Positions 13,008-23,383 of a stretch of 64,000 bases of DNA are shown piece by piece. This DNA comes from Lithodes maja (lineage: Eukaryota > Arthropoda > Malacostraca > Decapoda > Lithodidae): NCBI GenBank assembly GCA_037953745.1, contig JBAKBP010003177.1, forward strand, positions 62,001 to 126,000. Direction: 5' to 3'. Under the pieces are notes generated by a model. That model saw only the letters and a list, made by a program, of their open reading frames with translations. It was not told the DNA's origin and ran no database searches. Positions within the stretch are counted from its first letter, which is position 1. Each line of letters begins with the position of its first letter. The position numbers and the translations under genes are program-made.

Positions 13008-13406
13008 TTTTTTTTTGGCCCCTGGTCCATGCAAAATCTCAGTCCTCTACCTCCCCTCCTTCCCCACTTTCCTCCTCTCCTTCAGTTATCACCTATTTTC
13101 CCTATTATTCCCTTATTCTGAGGTATATTTTCGTGCTAACATTAGCGAGTTGCAAGCAGGGTGTTGTCATCACTGATGGCAAGCGAGTGCAAGAGAGAGA
13201 GAGAGAGTATCGATCGACTGTGTCTCAGTGGCCTTGGGGGAAATTGGCGGGAAAGCAGTTTGCCTCACCCATACATTATACAACTCGCGGGCTATATCTC
13301 CGATTTTGACCATCCAAACGCTGTTTTCACTCGTTTTATTGTTGTTTCAGGTTAATACCTTTATAATCAACCCATAATAGGCGCATATGGATAATTATTA
13401 ATGCTA

Positions 13407-14672
13407 TTAACCTAACAAGTGCGCATGGGGGTAATTGAAAACGTCCCCCTGTGCTGACGTATTTGAGGTGTTTCCGTCACTATAATATTCATTGTACCAT
13501 TAATAGCATTAATAATTATCCATATGCGCCTATTATGGGTTGATTATAAAGGTATTAACCTGAAACAACAATAAAACGAGTGAAAACAGCGTTTGGATGG
13601 TCAAAATCGGAGATATAGCCCGCGAGTTGTATAATGTATGGGTGAGGCAAACTGCTATCCCGCCAATTTCCCCCAAGGCCACTGAGACACAGTCGATCGA
13701 TACTCTCTCTCTCTCTCTCGCACTCGCTTGCCATCAGTGATGACAACACCCTGCTTGCAACTCGCTAATGTTAGCACGAAAATATACCTCAGAATAAGGG
13801 AATAATAGGGAAAATAGGTGATAACTGAAGGAGAGGAGGAAAGTGGGGAAGGAGGGGAGGTAGAGGACTGAGATTTTGCATGGCCCAGGGGCCAAAAAAA
13901 AATAAAAAAATAAAAAAATATTTTTTTTTTTTTTTTTTTTTCGATGTCAAAAGTTGATTTTTTATTTTACTTACTCACAAGAGTCTTCCCGCAGTCCGCC
14001 GGGGGAACTCTTAACCTCTGAAGTGCGCACGGGGGTAATTGAAAACCTCCCCCTGTGCTGACGTATTTGAGGTTTTTCGTCACTAAAATATTCATTGTAC
14101 CATTAATAGCATTAATAATTATCCATATGCGCCTATTATGGGTTGATTATAAAGGTATTAACCTGAAACAACAATAAAACGAGTGAAAACAGCGTTTGGA
14201 TGGTCAAAATCGGAGATATAGCCCGCGAGTTGTATAATGTATGGGTGAGGCAAGCTACCTTCCCGCCAATTTTCCCCAAGGCCACTGCGACACAGTCGAT
14301 CGATACTCTCTCTCTCTCTCTTGCACTCGATTGCCATCAGTGATGACAACACCCTGCTTGCAACTCGCTAATGTTAGCACGAAAATATACCTCAGAATAA
14401 GGGAATAATAGGGAAAATAGGTGATAACTGAGGGATAGGAGGAAAGTGGGGAAGGAGGGGAGGTAGAGGACTGAGATTTTGCATGGCCCAGGGGCCAAAA
14501 AAAAATAAAAAAATAAAAAAATAAAAATAAAAAACAAATATTTTTTTCGATGTCAAAAGTTGATTTTTAATTTTACTTACTCAGGAGAGTCTTCCCGCAG
14601 TCCGCCGGGGGAACTCTTAAGAGTCTTCCTGCAGCTCCCAGGTTAAGAGTCTCGCCGCAGCTCCCGGGTTAA
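13407..14672 (-). mobile_element. MITE A2, inserted in A1 and hosting A3
   Basis: In reverse orientation it starts TTAACCTAACAAGTGCGC at 13407 and ends with the GGAGCTGC...TTAACCCGGG terminus, read here as CAGCTCCCGGGTTAA at 14672. Its two pieces, 13407-14014 and 14647-14672, total 634 bp. It occupies the internal TTAA of A1 in GCTATTAATGG. It carries an A/T homopolymer near 13900-13942. Confidence 0.9.
14011..14646 (-). mobile_element. MITE A3, innermost member of the nest
   Basis: This uninterrupted 636-bp copy is inserted in A2 at the TTAA that forms the centre of the ACTCTTAAGAGT palindrome in the left terminal region. Its ends, with CTCCTGAGTAAG on the left and CGCACTTCAGAGG on the right in family orientation, match MITE A6. 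A3 and A6 therefore form a subfamily distinct from A1, A2, A4 and A7. Confidence 0.9.
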
Positions 14673-14765
14673 TGGTACAATGAATATTTTAGTGACGGAA
14701 ACACCTCAAATACGTCAGCACAGGGGGACGTTTTCAATTACCCCCATGCGCACTTGTTAGGTTAA

Positions 14766-15042
14766 CCCCCAGAATAAGTCGTCATCCATTGAAAGAAACT
14801 CATCCGCTTCCTCTCCCACCAGGAAGCCATCACCCCATAATGTGTACAGATCTGCCCTGAGGAATCTTCCTCCAGCTACATCTACAAGTCCAAAAGTCCA
14901 GGCGCACCACTCCCAGGACTACAAGGACCTAACCACCACGCGCGGACACCACCCCAGCGCCTTTGATCCTCTCAAGCCGGGCGCCTTAAGTCTGGGCAAG
15001 AATATTCACAAGTACTCAGCCAGTCTGGACATCAGTAACTAA
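14766..15042 (+). pseudogene. Proline/serine-rich degenerate coding stretch (right part)
   Basis: Directly after MITE A1 an open frame continues to a stop at 15042, encoding serine-, proline- and histidine-rich sequence. Its start lies on the same TTAA as the end of the left part at 3601, so the two were contiguous before the MITE inserted. No domain is recognised. Confidence 0.35.
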
Positions 15043-15123
15043 TCTTGCCTTTGGTATCTTTTTATCTGGGTAAAAGCAGCCAGAATAGCTGGTGTTCACA
15101 CTTGAAGCTGTGTGCAGTGATCG

Positions 15124-15202
15124 GAGACGACCAGGTCGGGTTCCCCCCTTCAGGAAGAGGACTAGCTTGTGCAACCCACTTTGGGCCCCACCTTCCTGGC
15201 CT
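15124..15202 (+). repeat. Direct repeat unit, left of the hAT element
   Basis: GAGACGACCAGGTCGGG through CCACCTTC...TGGCCT matches 18963-19042 with a few differences. After removing the hAT element and one target duplication the two units lie 159 bp apart, so they were a tandem pair before the insertion. Confidence 0.8.
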
Positions 15203-15558
15203 TCGATGCTGTGCCTAGACCATAGGTTCCCAACCTTTTTAGCAGGTGACCCCAATCATGCTCCTCCAGCCATAACCGCGACCCCACTGGTTTTATGCAG
15301 TGTATATAACTATATAATAATTATAATATATGTGTTGCATGTTACTATATTACTGACTGTAGGCTGTAAAAGCAAAGAACAAGTATAAATTTCTTGTAAG
15401 AGGTGCTGTAAGGCTGAAAAAAAAGAGACAACATGAACATGATTAAATTTAATTAACTTTAATATGAACATTTTCATCAGAAAAATTTGTGTTACATTCC
15501 ACAAAGTGACAAAGGCAAACTAAAGATAAAACTGTTTCTTATCAACTGATAACTTATT

Positions 15559-17343
15559 TTAATGGGAGCCTTGGGGCTGGAATTTACTGATAAGTTTGTC
15601 CATTCGTGGCTCAATCGTAGAAAGTGCTACTCTTAAATCATGTTCAGGCTGCAACCGATTTCTGCTTTTTGTTTTGATGGCAGCTAGGGATGCAAACCCT
15701 GATTCACACAAATAGGTTGTAGCGAACGGCAACAACACTTTCTCAGCCTCCCTTCCAAGGACTGGCTTCTCCTTCTTCACAGCAGTCCAGAACACGCCTA
15801 GTGATTGTTGCTGAAAGTTGAAGCGGAGAGTTTCATCATGTTGCACCTCGATGAGCTCCTCTTGCAGTTTTTGAATGGAAGATTCTTCCTCTGAAAGGTC
15901 TTCGACGTCGACCTCGAAGGGTCTGCGCATGCCATTTGTATTTGTCATGCAACTCTTCATCCGGAATATACTTCTCAAAACTCCTCACTTAGCTTTTCAA
16001 GGTGCTCAACAATGGTACTGTGTATGTCCAGAAGTGAGACGTCTTCTTCGTCTTCCAGAAAAAGGTTTAAGAGTGGAAAGGACGCAGTCTTCCCCCTCTC
16101 AATCTTTCCCTTCCACAACTTCAGCTTTGACTTGAATGCTTTGAGCTTTTCTGACACAGAGATATGAGTTTCATCTTTTCCTTGCATGGATATATTCAGC
16201 AAGTTTAACTCTGAAAATATATCTGTCAGATATGCCAATTTAAGTAACCACCTTGGTTCTGAAAGCCTTGATGACAGTGCATGTTTCTTCTCGATCAAGA
16301 ATATTTCAACCTCTGCACGCAATTCAAAAACTCTCTGGAGCACTTTTCCTCGGGATAACCACCTGACAGAAGAGTAGTAAAGTAGGTGTTCATATTCCGA
16401 CCCGATATCTGAGCACATCTGCCTGAACAGCCTTGAATGCAGAGCAGATGATTTAATAAAATTCACTATTTTAATCACATCTTCCATCACAGAGTTAAGT
16501 TATAATTTCCTGGTTTTCCCGGTGGAGCAAACAATGGGTCACTATCACAGCAGGGCTCACTTGCTTTACCCTAGTGGTGAAGCCTTGACGTGCCCCCAAC
16601 ATCGCAGGTGCTCCATCCGAACACACACTGAAGCATTGTTCCCAACTTAGCCCTTGTTCTTTGATGAAGCTGTCAACCAACTTGAAAAGATCTTCACCTG
16701 TTGTTCTTGTCTCCAGTGGTCTACAGAACAGGAAATTCTCTTCCATGTCATTCTTCCCTTGGTACTGCACATACGTCAAGAGCTGTGCGTCATCACTTAT
16801 GTCAGTTGACTCATCCAACTGCAAGCTAAATTTTCCACTTTCCTTGATAGCAGCCACTACCTGTTCTTTGATGTCTTCTGACATCTCTTGAATCCGTCGG
16901 CTAATTGTGTTGTTTGACAACGGAACAGTTTCAATTTTTTTCACAGCATCATCTCCAATAACAGTACGTACCATATCAATGACTGCTGGCTTCACCAACT
17001 TTTCCCCAATTGTGTGTGGCTGTTTGCACTTAGCAATTCTTTTTGCAACCAGATAAGATGCAATTGTTGCTTGTCGAACAGAATACACTCCTGTGCTCAC
17101 AGGGGTGTCTAACCGCTGACGCTTCAGTTGTTCTTCTTTCCTCTTGAAATACTGGCAGTCCTTCCCTGCCAGCGTTGGGTGTTTTCCCTGTAGATGCCGT
17201 TTGAGCTTGTTTTCTTTAAGCGACTCATGGCTGAGCACTTCACCACATATAACACACTGAGGTTTTTCGATGCCATGACTGATGAGAAACGTAAACCCAA
17301 TGTCAAGAAATTCTTCTTTGTACACCTGCTTTCTGGACATCAC
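15559..17343 (-). pseudogene. ZBED-type hAT transposase, broken into three frames
   Basis: Three consecutive minus-strand frames make up one gene: 17343-16495, 16490-15975 and 15978-15559. The first starts with a BED-type zinc finger (C30, C33, H50, H55) followed by hAT catalytic-domain motifs such as QLDESTD and CSDGAPAML. The second holds the VRWLSRGKVL block. The third ends with the C-terminal dimerisation region, PFATTYLCESGFASL. The best family match from memory is the ZBED5/FAM200-like hAT lineage. A stop after HCLLHRENQEIIT and two frameshifts interrupt it, and a short stretch around the first break seems to be deleted. Confidence 0.88.
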
Positions 17344-17416
17344 TAAAGAATCTGAAAAGAAAATTATACTGGCTTAATAATAAATCAAACAAAAGATGTA
17401 ATTTGGTACCATCCAC

Positions 17417-17757
17417 CAGGAGGGGAAAGAGGAATTAAAAGGGCAAAGGAAAGAGGAGGGAAGTTGGCTAAGGAAAGAGGAGGAGGGGAGGGGGGCAAGG
17501 AGAGGAGAGGGAGGAGCAAAAAGAGGAAAGGAAGTGAACAAAGAAAGAGGAGGAGGAAGAGTAAGAGGAGAGGGCATGGAAAGATGGGAAGGGAGTTGGG
17601 ACAAGGGAAAAGGAAGGGGAGGAGTAAAGAGGATGACGGCAAGGAAAGGAACAGGGGAAAAGGGACCAAGAAAAAGAAGGGGGAGGAGTAAAGAGTAGGA
17701 AGGGGAGATATAAGAAAAGGGAGGACGGAGGAGGGACAAGGAAAGAATATGGTGAGG
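17417..17757 (+). repeat. Polypurine/polypyrimidine tract
   Basis: About 340 bases are almost entirely A and G on the plus strand, built from GGAGG and GAAAG words without a fixed period. It lies just upstream of the hAT transposase start, on the pyrimidine strand relative to that gene. The long frames seen here on either strand are by-products of the composition. Confidence 0.85.
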
Positions 17758-18327
17758 GTATCTTTTGGTTTTAGAAGCCTCAGTATTATTGTGATCTAAT
17801 GACACCATTCATTGACAAGCTATGGTGCAATATTTCGTTGGCAAGTGAAGTGTTCAATTTCTGTTGACTGTACACCACTTTTACATACTGTATTTCAGAA
17901 TTTTAAAGACAGCAAGACTGTGAAACCTATACTGCACATTCCAATTCAGTATATGGGTAAAAATACATCAGCTTACCAACAGAAGATGAGAAAGTTCTAG
18001 AGATCGCTTCTCTTCTTTACGCCCATGCAGCTCAAGTGACAACTGACAAGTCGACTGTGTGTGGCTGCCTGGCTCAGACTGGAGGTGTACGATTCACGTT
18101 CGGAGGACACAAGATTCTGTTCACCTACCAAACCAGTACGACACTCAGGGAAACCAGCATTAAACATATGTTATTAAAATGTTCTATATATAAATATAAA
18201 TATATACATGAGTAGATTTATGAAGCCAGCAAAGTTGCTTATAAATGTCTTGAGACAGTATTGGTGGTTAGGACATTTGCGTTAAAATTATAATACCCAA
18301 GACATTTTGTTTACGCATAATCAGCAG

Positions 18328-18330
<3 letters not shown>

Positions 18331-18377
<47 letters not shown>

Positions 18378-18564
18378 AGAATATATCACAAATACACGTG
18401 AGCCACTAAATGTTTCTAGTCTCTCAGTGGGGATCGAACCATCGACCATCAGAACGATAGCCGACGCTTAATCAATTACACCACGGCAGACTGCCGTGGT
18501 GTAATTGATTAAGCGTCGGCTATCGTTCTGATGGTCGATGGTTCGATCCCCACTGAGAGACTAG

Positions 18565-18626
<62 letters not shown>
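18331..18626. repeat. Perfect inverted repeat of tRNA-like SINE sequence between TA tracts
   Basis: Arms of 77 bp at 18413-18489 and 18491-18567 are perfect reverse complements around one central base. Each arm, read outward from the centre, carries an RNA polymerase III A-box-like TGGTGTAATTGATTAAGCG and a perfect B box GGTTCGATCCC with tRNA-like spacing, so each arm looks like a tRNA-derived SINE head. The pair is flanked by (TA)n at about 18331-18375 and 18567-18626. A structure this perfect should form a hairpin. Confidence 0.85.
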
Positions 18627-18628
<2 letters not shown>

Positions 18629-18962
18629 CTCGGCCCTTTCCCCCTAACTATGCAGGGGGGTGGCTGGTGTCAAGGCAATTCCACTTACTCAGTACACACA
18701 CACACTCAAAATCAGCAGTAATATACTCTATATTAAATTATGGCAACATACAAATATAGCATATGCTGAAAACATCTCATAATGGGGAATTCATATTTTT
18801 TGATGTTGTGAGACTTGTGAGTGCTTGGCGACCCCAGCAAAAATGCTTGGTGACCCCATTGGGGGTCGCGACCCCAGGGTTGGGAAAGGCTGGCCTAGAC
18901 CAAGTAAATAAGGATTCCTGTCTTGTTCCTTTCAAGGGATTATAAGGATAGTGCAGTACTTA

Positions 18963-19042
18963 GAGACGACCAGGTCGGGTTCCCCCCTTCAGGAAGAGGG
19001 CTAGATTGTGCAACCCACTTTGGGCCCCACCTTCACTGGCCT
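18963..19042 (+). repeat. Direct repeat unit, right of the hAT element
   Basis: Partner of 15124-15202. The match runs from GAGACGACCAGG to TGGCCT. Confidence 0.8.
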
Positions 19043-20405
19043 CTATTTACTGTATTAGTTCTGTGGTTCCAGAGGAGATTGCAAGGGAGTAATTTAATTG
19101 TCCCAAACCATAGACTAACCATAGTGTCACTGGATAGACTGCTTGCAACTCTATACAGACCATTATGCTAGTCGCCATAACCCCCCCACCAAACCCTGTA
19201 GCAGAACTCCGGCATACTCTTAGTAAGTCCCTGCTCACGCGGAGTGCAAGAGGAACCCGGGTGTCTCCCGTGGTAGGCACAGAGGAGCAAGGAGCTGTAA
19301 GGACGTAGGAGTGCAGCCTAATCCCGGACCAACATCCGGAAGTACCACGCCCCAGCCGTCCTCCTGGACCACTGGATTCTCCCTCGATCTACGGCACCTC
19401 TTCACTCCAGCTCTCCTTTAAGTGCCTTATTACGGTTTATGGGTATAGAGTTGTCTCAGGGTAGTGGTTGAAGTTATCTTCAGGGGTTCTCACTAAATAA
19501 CGTCTTGCGAGAGGGCTTTCCTCTCTCTACGTAAATTGACGTTAGTCTGCCCACTTGCCGGGACACATTAGACATAACTATCAGGGGATCCTTATATCCG
19601 CACATTCCCGGGTTATTGGTCTCCCATAGCCCGTCAGAGGGGGCGCGCCTATATAAGACCCACAGCATATGACATACACACATATTTACACGTAACCTTG
19701 TTCCCTTGTATAACTTCTAGCCTCATTCACTTAATATTCTGTCAGGTTCATAACTCGAATAGATCTCACTCTATCTCAGCTCCCGACGATTGTTGTATCA
19801 GCCTTCCGCATCTTGCTAGTTGCCCACACAAGTAGTTTTAGAATAAATAATCTTGCCAGGTGAGATCTAGCACACCTGTAGAATTCAGTTAATTTGTGAG
19901 CCTTTCAGAGCCTACCTTATTGTTGATGACCACTTGGTCATTGTTGCTTTAGAGTCAGTTAACATCACTATTGCCGGGGACATCATAGTATGATCCAGAC
20001 GACATCTGCCATTACTGCACTCTTGTTACCTTGCTGAGATCTAGTTGAGTGGGAGGTAAGCCTCCACTATTTTTGGATACTCTATAATTGTATCCGAGGA
20101 GTTATTGTTAAATTGAGTCCGGACCCATTGTTCGACTCTTGCCTTATAATTGCTAATCATATTATTATTTGTATGCTCTATTTACCATTGTTGCTATTTT
20201 TGATGATCTCAGTGTTCCAGAATTAAATATATTGCTCCTCCATGAACCAGGTGTAAAGTGAATAAAACCCATGTTAACTTGTCGCCTGTGTACTTATTCT
20301 CCTGCCGTGTTGTCTCTTTATTAAAGTTAAAGGTATACTTCTCCAGTTAGAGAGTTAATCATTGCACTCAGAATATCTCGCGTTCCAATTTGGACCGGGC
20401 ATAAC
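19043..20405 (+). other. Non-coding stretch with LTR-like landmarks
   Basis: No gene is supported. A TATATAAG box lies near 19651, AATAAA near 20262, and the stretch ends GGGCATAACA exactly where R1 copy 2 begins. These features suggest the 3' part of an LTR or another retroelement terminus, possibly belonging to the proline-rich stretch upstream. I could not find the matching LTR start or a target duplication, so this remains a suggestion. Confidence 0.3.
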
Positions 20406-20695
20406 ACCTTGGTTAGGCTATGACTGTCATTCTTTCAATGTTGGACTCTGGAGCACCTTTTTGTAATGTTACCCTACACCTCCCGTATATAGGCTATGGT
20501 GTTTGTACATACGGAACCCAGGAACTGTGAAATGAGACAAGGAACACAGTTGTAAGCATTGAACCCTTTCGTTTGTAATCTAGCCCTTCGGCTGATTCAG
20601 GGTCAGGTACAAACTCCGACGTTTCGAAGCAGCAGAACCCCTGCTCAAAGCGGCAAGCTTCTTACAATTTGCTTTCTAACAAGGGACTGGTGTTC
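20406..20695 (+). repeat. Repeat R1, copy 2, left part
   Basis: Matches copy 1 from CCTTGGTTAGGC onward, with an extra segment near 20610-20665. It is interrupted at the TTAA at 20696 and resumes at 31077. Confidence 0.75.
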
Positions 20696-20809
20696 TTAAC
20701 CTGGGAGCTGCGGGGAGACTCTTAAGAGTTCCCCCGGCGGACTGCGGGAAGACTCTTGAGAGTAAGTAAGATAAAAAATCAACTTTTGACATCGAAAAAA
20801 AAAAAAAAA

Positions 20810-20847
<38 letters not shown>

Positions 20848-21321
20848 GCCCCTGGGCCATGCAAAATCTCAGTCCTCTACCTCCCCTCCTTCCCCACTTT
20901 CCTCCTCTCCTTCAGTTATCACCTATTTTCCCTATTATTCCCTTATTCTGAGGTATATTTTCGTGCTAACATTAGCGAGTTGCAAGCAGGGTGTTGTCAT
21001 CACTGATGGCAAGCGAGTGCAAGAGAGAGAGAGAGAGTATCGATCGACTGTGTCTCAGTGGCCTTGGGGGAAATTGGCGGGAAAGCAGTTTGCCTCACCC
21101 ATACATTATACAACTCGCGGGCTATATCTCCGATTTTGACCATCCAAACGCTGTTTTCACTCGTTTTATTGTTGTTTCAGGTTAATACCTTTATAATCAA
21201 CCCATAATAGGCACATATGGATAATTATTAATGCTATTAATGGTACAATGAATATTTTAGTGACGGAAACACCTCAAATACGTCAGCACAGGGGGACGTT
21301 TTCAATTACCCCCATGCGCAC

Positions 21322-23140
21322 TGTGACGCACCCAGTGCGTGGCAACGCAACCTGATTGTACTCCTTGGTACTCCACTGTACCGCCACTGTGTGGTACCGC
21401 TGTACCGCTGTACCGTGCTGGCTGCTTATATTGAGTGTGACAACGTATAACTATGTTCTTTGTATCTCTGCAAAGGTCTCGTCATGTGCTAACCAGTGGT
21501 GGGTTTTGTTTTAAGCCATGTCGAGACCTTCCATTTAATATGTAGTATCAATAGAGAAGTTGATAGATAAGACAATGGGAGTTCAGAGAGAGAGAGTGAG
21601 TTAGTTTTCAGAGCGAGAGGGTAGCAACGCGCCACGCTGCCGGAGTGGTGGTTGCCAGACGTATGGACCGGTTGGCAGCCTTGCGCTTATAGCTAGGTGC
21701 GACAGGATTGGTAGTCCATTGCCGCCTGCCTATGCTGCCTGGGTTGCCCATGTTGTCGTACTGCACATTGCCTGGAGGCTCGCTGTGTGTTCCATGATCA
21801 GGTTGCCTAGAACCTTTGAGATTCTAACATCCCTTGCCCTCTCTCCCAATTTCTCACGGTTGCACTCTTTCTCTCTGACGACATTACTCTCATTTCATTC
21901 TTCTCTCTATTTAAATGCATAACCTTCCCTTGAGGTCCTAAAGGAGTTTCAGCACTCACCTCTCGTATTACTCTTAGGACAAGCATATATTTACATGTAT
22001 TAGATTTAAGGGGTTAATGTGAACAGCGATCTTCTTGATGAGGATAGTTGGTGAACGTTCTACATGTTCACGAGTTATATGCCCAGCTCATCATCCAATT
22101 TGTGACTAGACTAGTGCCATGTGTAAGAGCCCGACCATGCCCAGGAGTTGTCTGTAGAGGGGCGAGGACTTAGCCTTGATTTGCCTACCGAGCCAGGAGC
22201 GAGTGCAGTACCAGAGACTACAGCTCGCTCGTAGTGCCGGTATAGTAGAGTAACGTAATTTATCTGTCCTTGTGTTCTCTGCAGTCTTTTCCTGGGTTCT
22301 CGCTTTCGGTGCTGGGACTCGTTGTTCCTGTGACTTGGCCTGCTAGCTAGAACACATGGGGATGATGAGTGGGTGATATCTTTATTTTACTATGCATTGC
22401 AGCTCTCTTTAAGTTTATGTATGTAACACTTTACAATACACATTACTCACACACAAGACAACACTATTAATACTTTCATGTATCAATTAACTGCACTGTC
22501 GTTTTGCTGCTGTTTCCGGAGTTCTATTGCGTAGGGCGCATACGGACTCAGAGGGGAGACAGAGTGAGAGAAGCGAAGTAGCCTATGCGGTAGTAGGCTA
22601 CCGGCGCAGTACTGTTGCCTGCAACCTTTTAGTTATTCCAAGTATAGATTCATTATTACAATAAGTGACTACTGTTTATGTTCCTTCCATGTGTATTATT
22701 AGGTATCTACTGGATCATGAACATCTTGTATGCTACATGCTAGTGCATGTTAGTAGGGGACAGTTATTCTAGTGCACGCGCTTTCAAGTAGGCGTGTACA
22801 TTTGTCATTTAGCATTTCACTGTCATACCTTTAGCCTGCTTCTATTCTACATTATTAGAGGCTTAATATTAACGTAGTTTCTTGAGTATTGCATTTCTTT
22901 AGTCATAACGTAACCTATAAATGTCTGAGGGAGTTTAGCCTCATAGCCTACCCCTGTTGTACACTTTCGCCGAGTTAAGGTACCTCGTTACCATAGACGA
23001 TAACTCTGTAGGGCGTTGGTGCTTTTGTTGTCTGGAGCATATAGTATTTGGGACTGGAATCGAGCGTGTCGTTGTCACATAAGCCATTTCTGTCCTACGA
23101 TCAAGAATCCCGAATATGTATTGCCGATCCAGCCATAACA
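21322..23140 (+). repeat. 5' LTR of Gmr1-like copy 2
   Basis: 1819 bp, TGTGACGC to CCATAACA. Compared with its 3' partner I noted about six single-base differences by eye, for example CCATAACA against CCGTAACA and TGTTTCCGG against TTTTTCCGG. That suggests a young insertion. Confidence 0.92.
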
Positions 23141-23383
23141 AAATGGCGACCTTGCACAAGATTCAGTAGTATCCTATCACATGTTTTTTGGAGAACTATT
23201 CTATGCTACCTAGTAGAGCTGGCTAGAATTTTCTTGCATATTGGAGGAATTTTTATTGTGTCATTATTGTATTGGTGGACTTGCAGATTGTTTCGTTGGG
23301 GGTGTCTAGAGTAGAGTCATTCAAGCATCTTTAACATTTTGTGAGTCGAGACTGCAATTAGTAATAAGCACTTCTTTTTTTTT

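Larger units (their letters stand above)
3602..14765 (+). mobile_element. MITE A1, host of a Gmr1-like element and of MITEs A2/A3
   Basis: The left end, at the TTAA at 3602, reads TTAACCCGGGAGCTGC and is followed by the ACTCTTAAGAGT palindrome. The right end is GCGCACTTGTTAGGTTAA, finishing at 14765. Three pieces belong to this MITE: 3602-3671, 12935-13410 and 14673-14765. They total 639 bp, the same as the uninterrupted copy A7. The Gmr1-like element sits in the left part with a GTAA target duplication, and MITE A2 sits in the right part at an internal TTAA. TTAA targeting and duplication are the hallmark of piggyBac-type transposition. The MITE encodes no transposase. Confidence 0.9.
15221..18892 (-). 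mobile_element. hAT DNA transposon with 8-bp target duplication
   Basis: The element is flanked by GCCTAGAC on both sides (15213-15220 and 18893-18900), the 8-bp duplication expected of hAT transposons. The left end begins CATAGGTTCCCAACC. The right end is GGTTGGGAAAGGCTG, whose complement CAGCCTTTCCCAACC matches imperfectly. It is 3672 bp long. The transposase gene lies on the minus strand and is broken. Its upstream part carries a polypurine tract and a tRNA-like palindrome between TA repeats. The ends differ and the gene is disrupted, so it is probably inactive. Confidence 0.9.

Noticed and set aside
17374..17808. Long serine/leucine/proline-rich frames on both strands
   Set aside because: They are produced by the polypurine tract and have no domain.
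18491..18563. Functional tRNA gene
   Set aside because: A and B boxes are present, but the acceptor and anticodon stems do not pair well and the unit is embedded in a palindrome between TA tracts.
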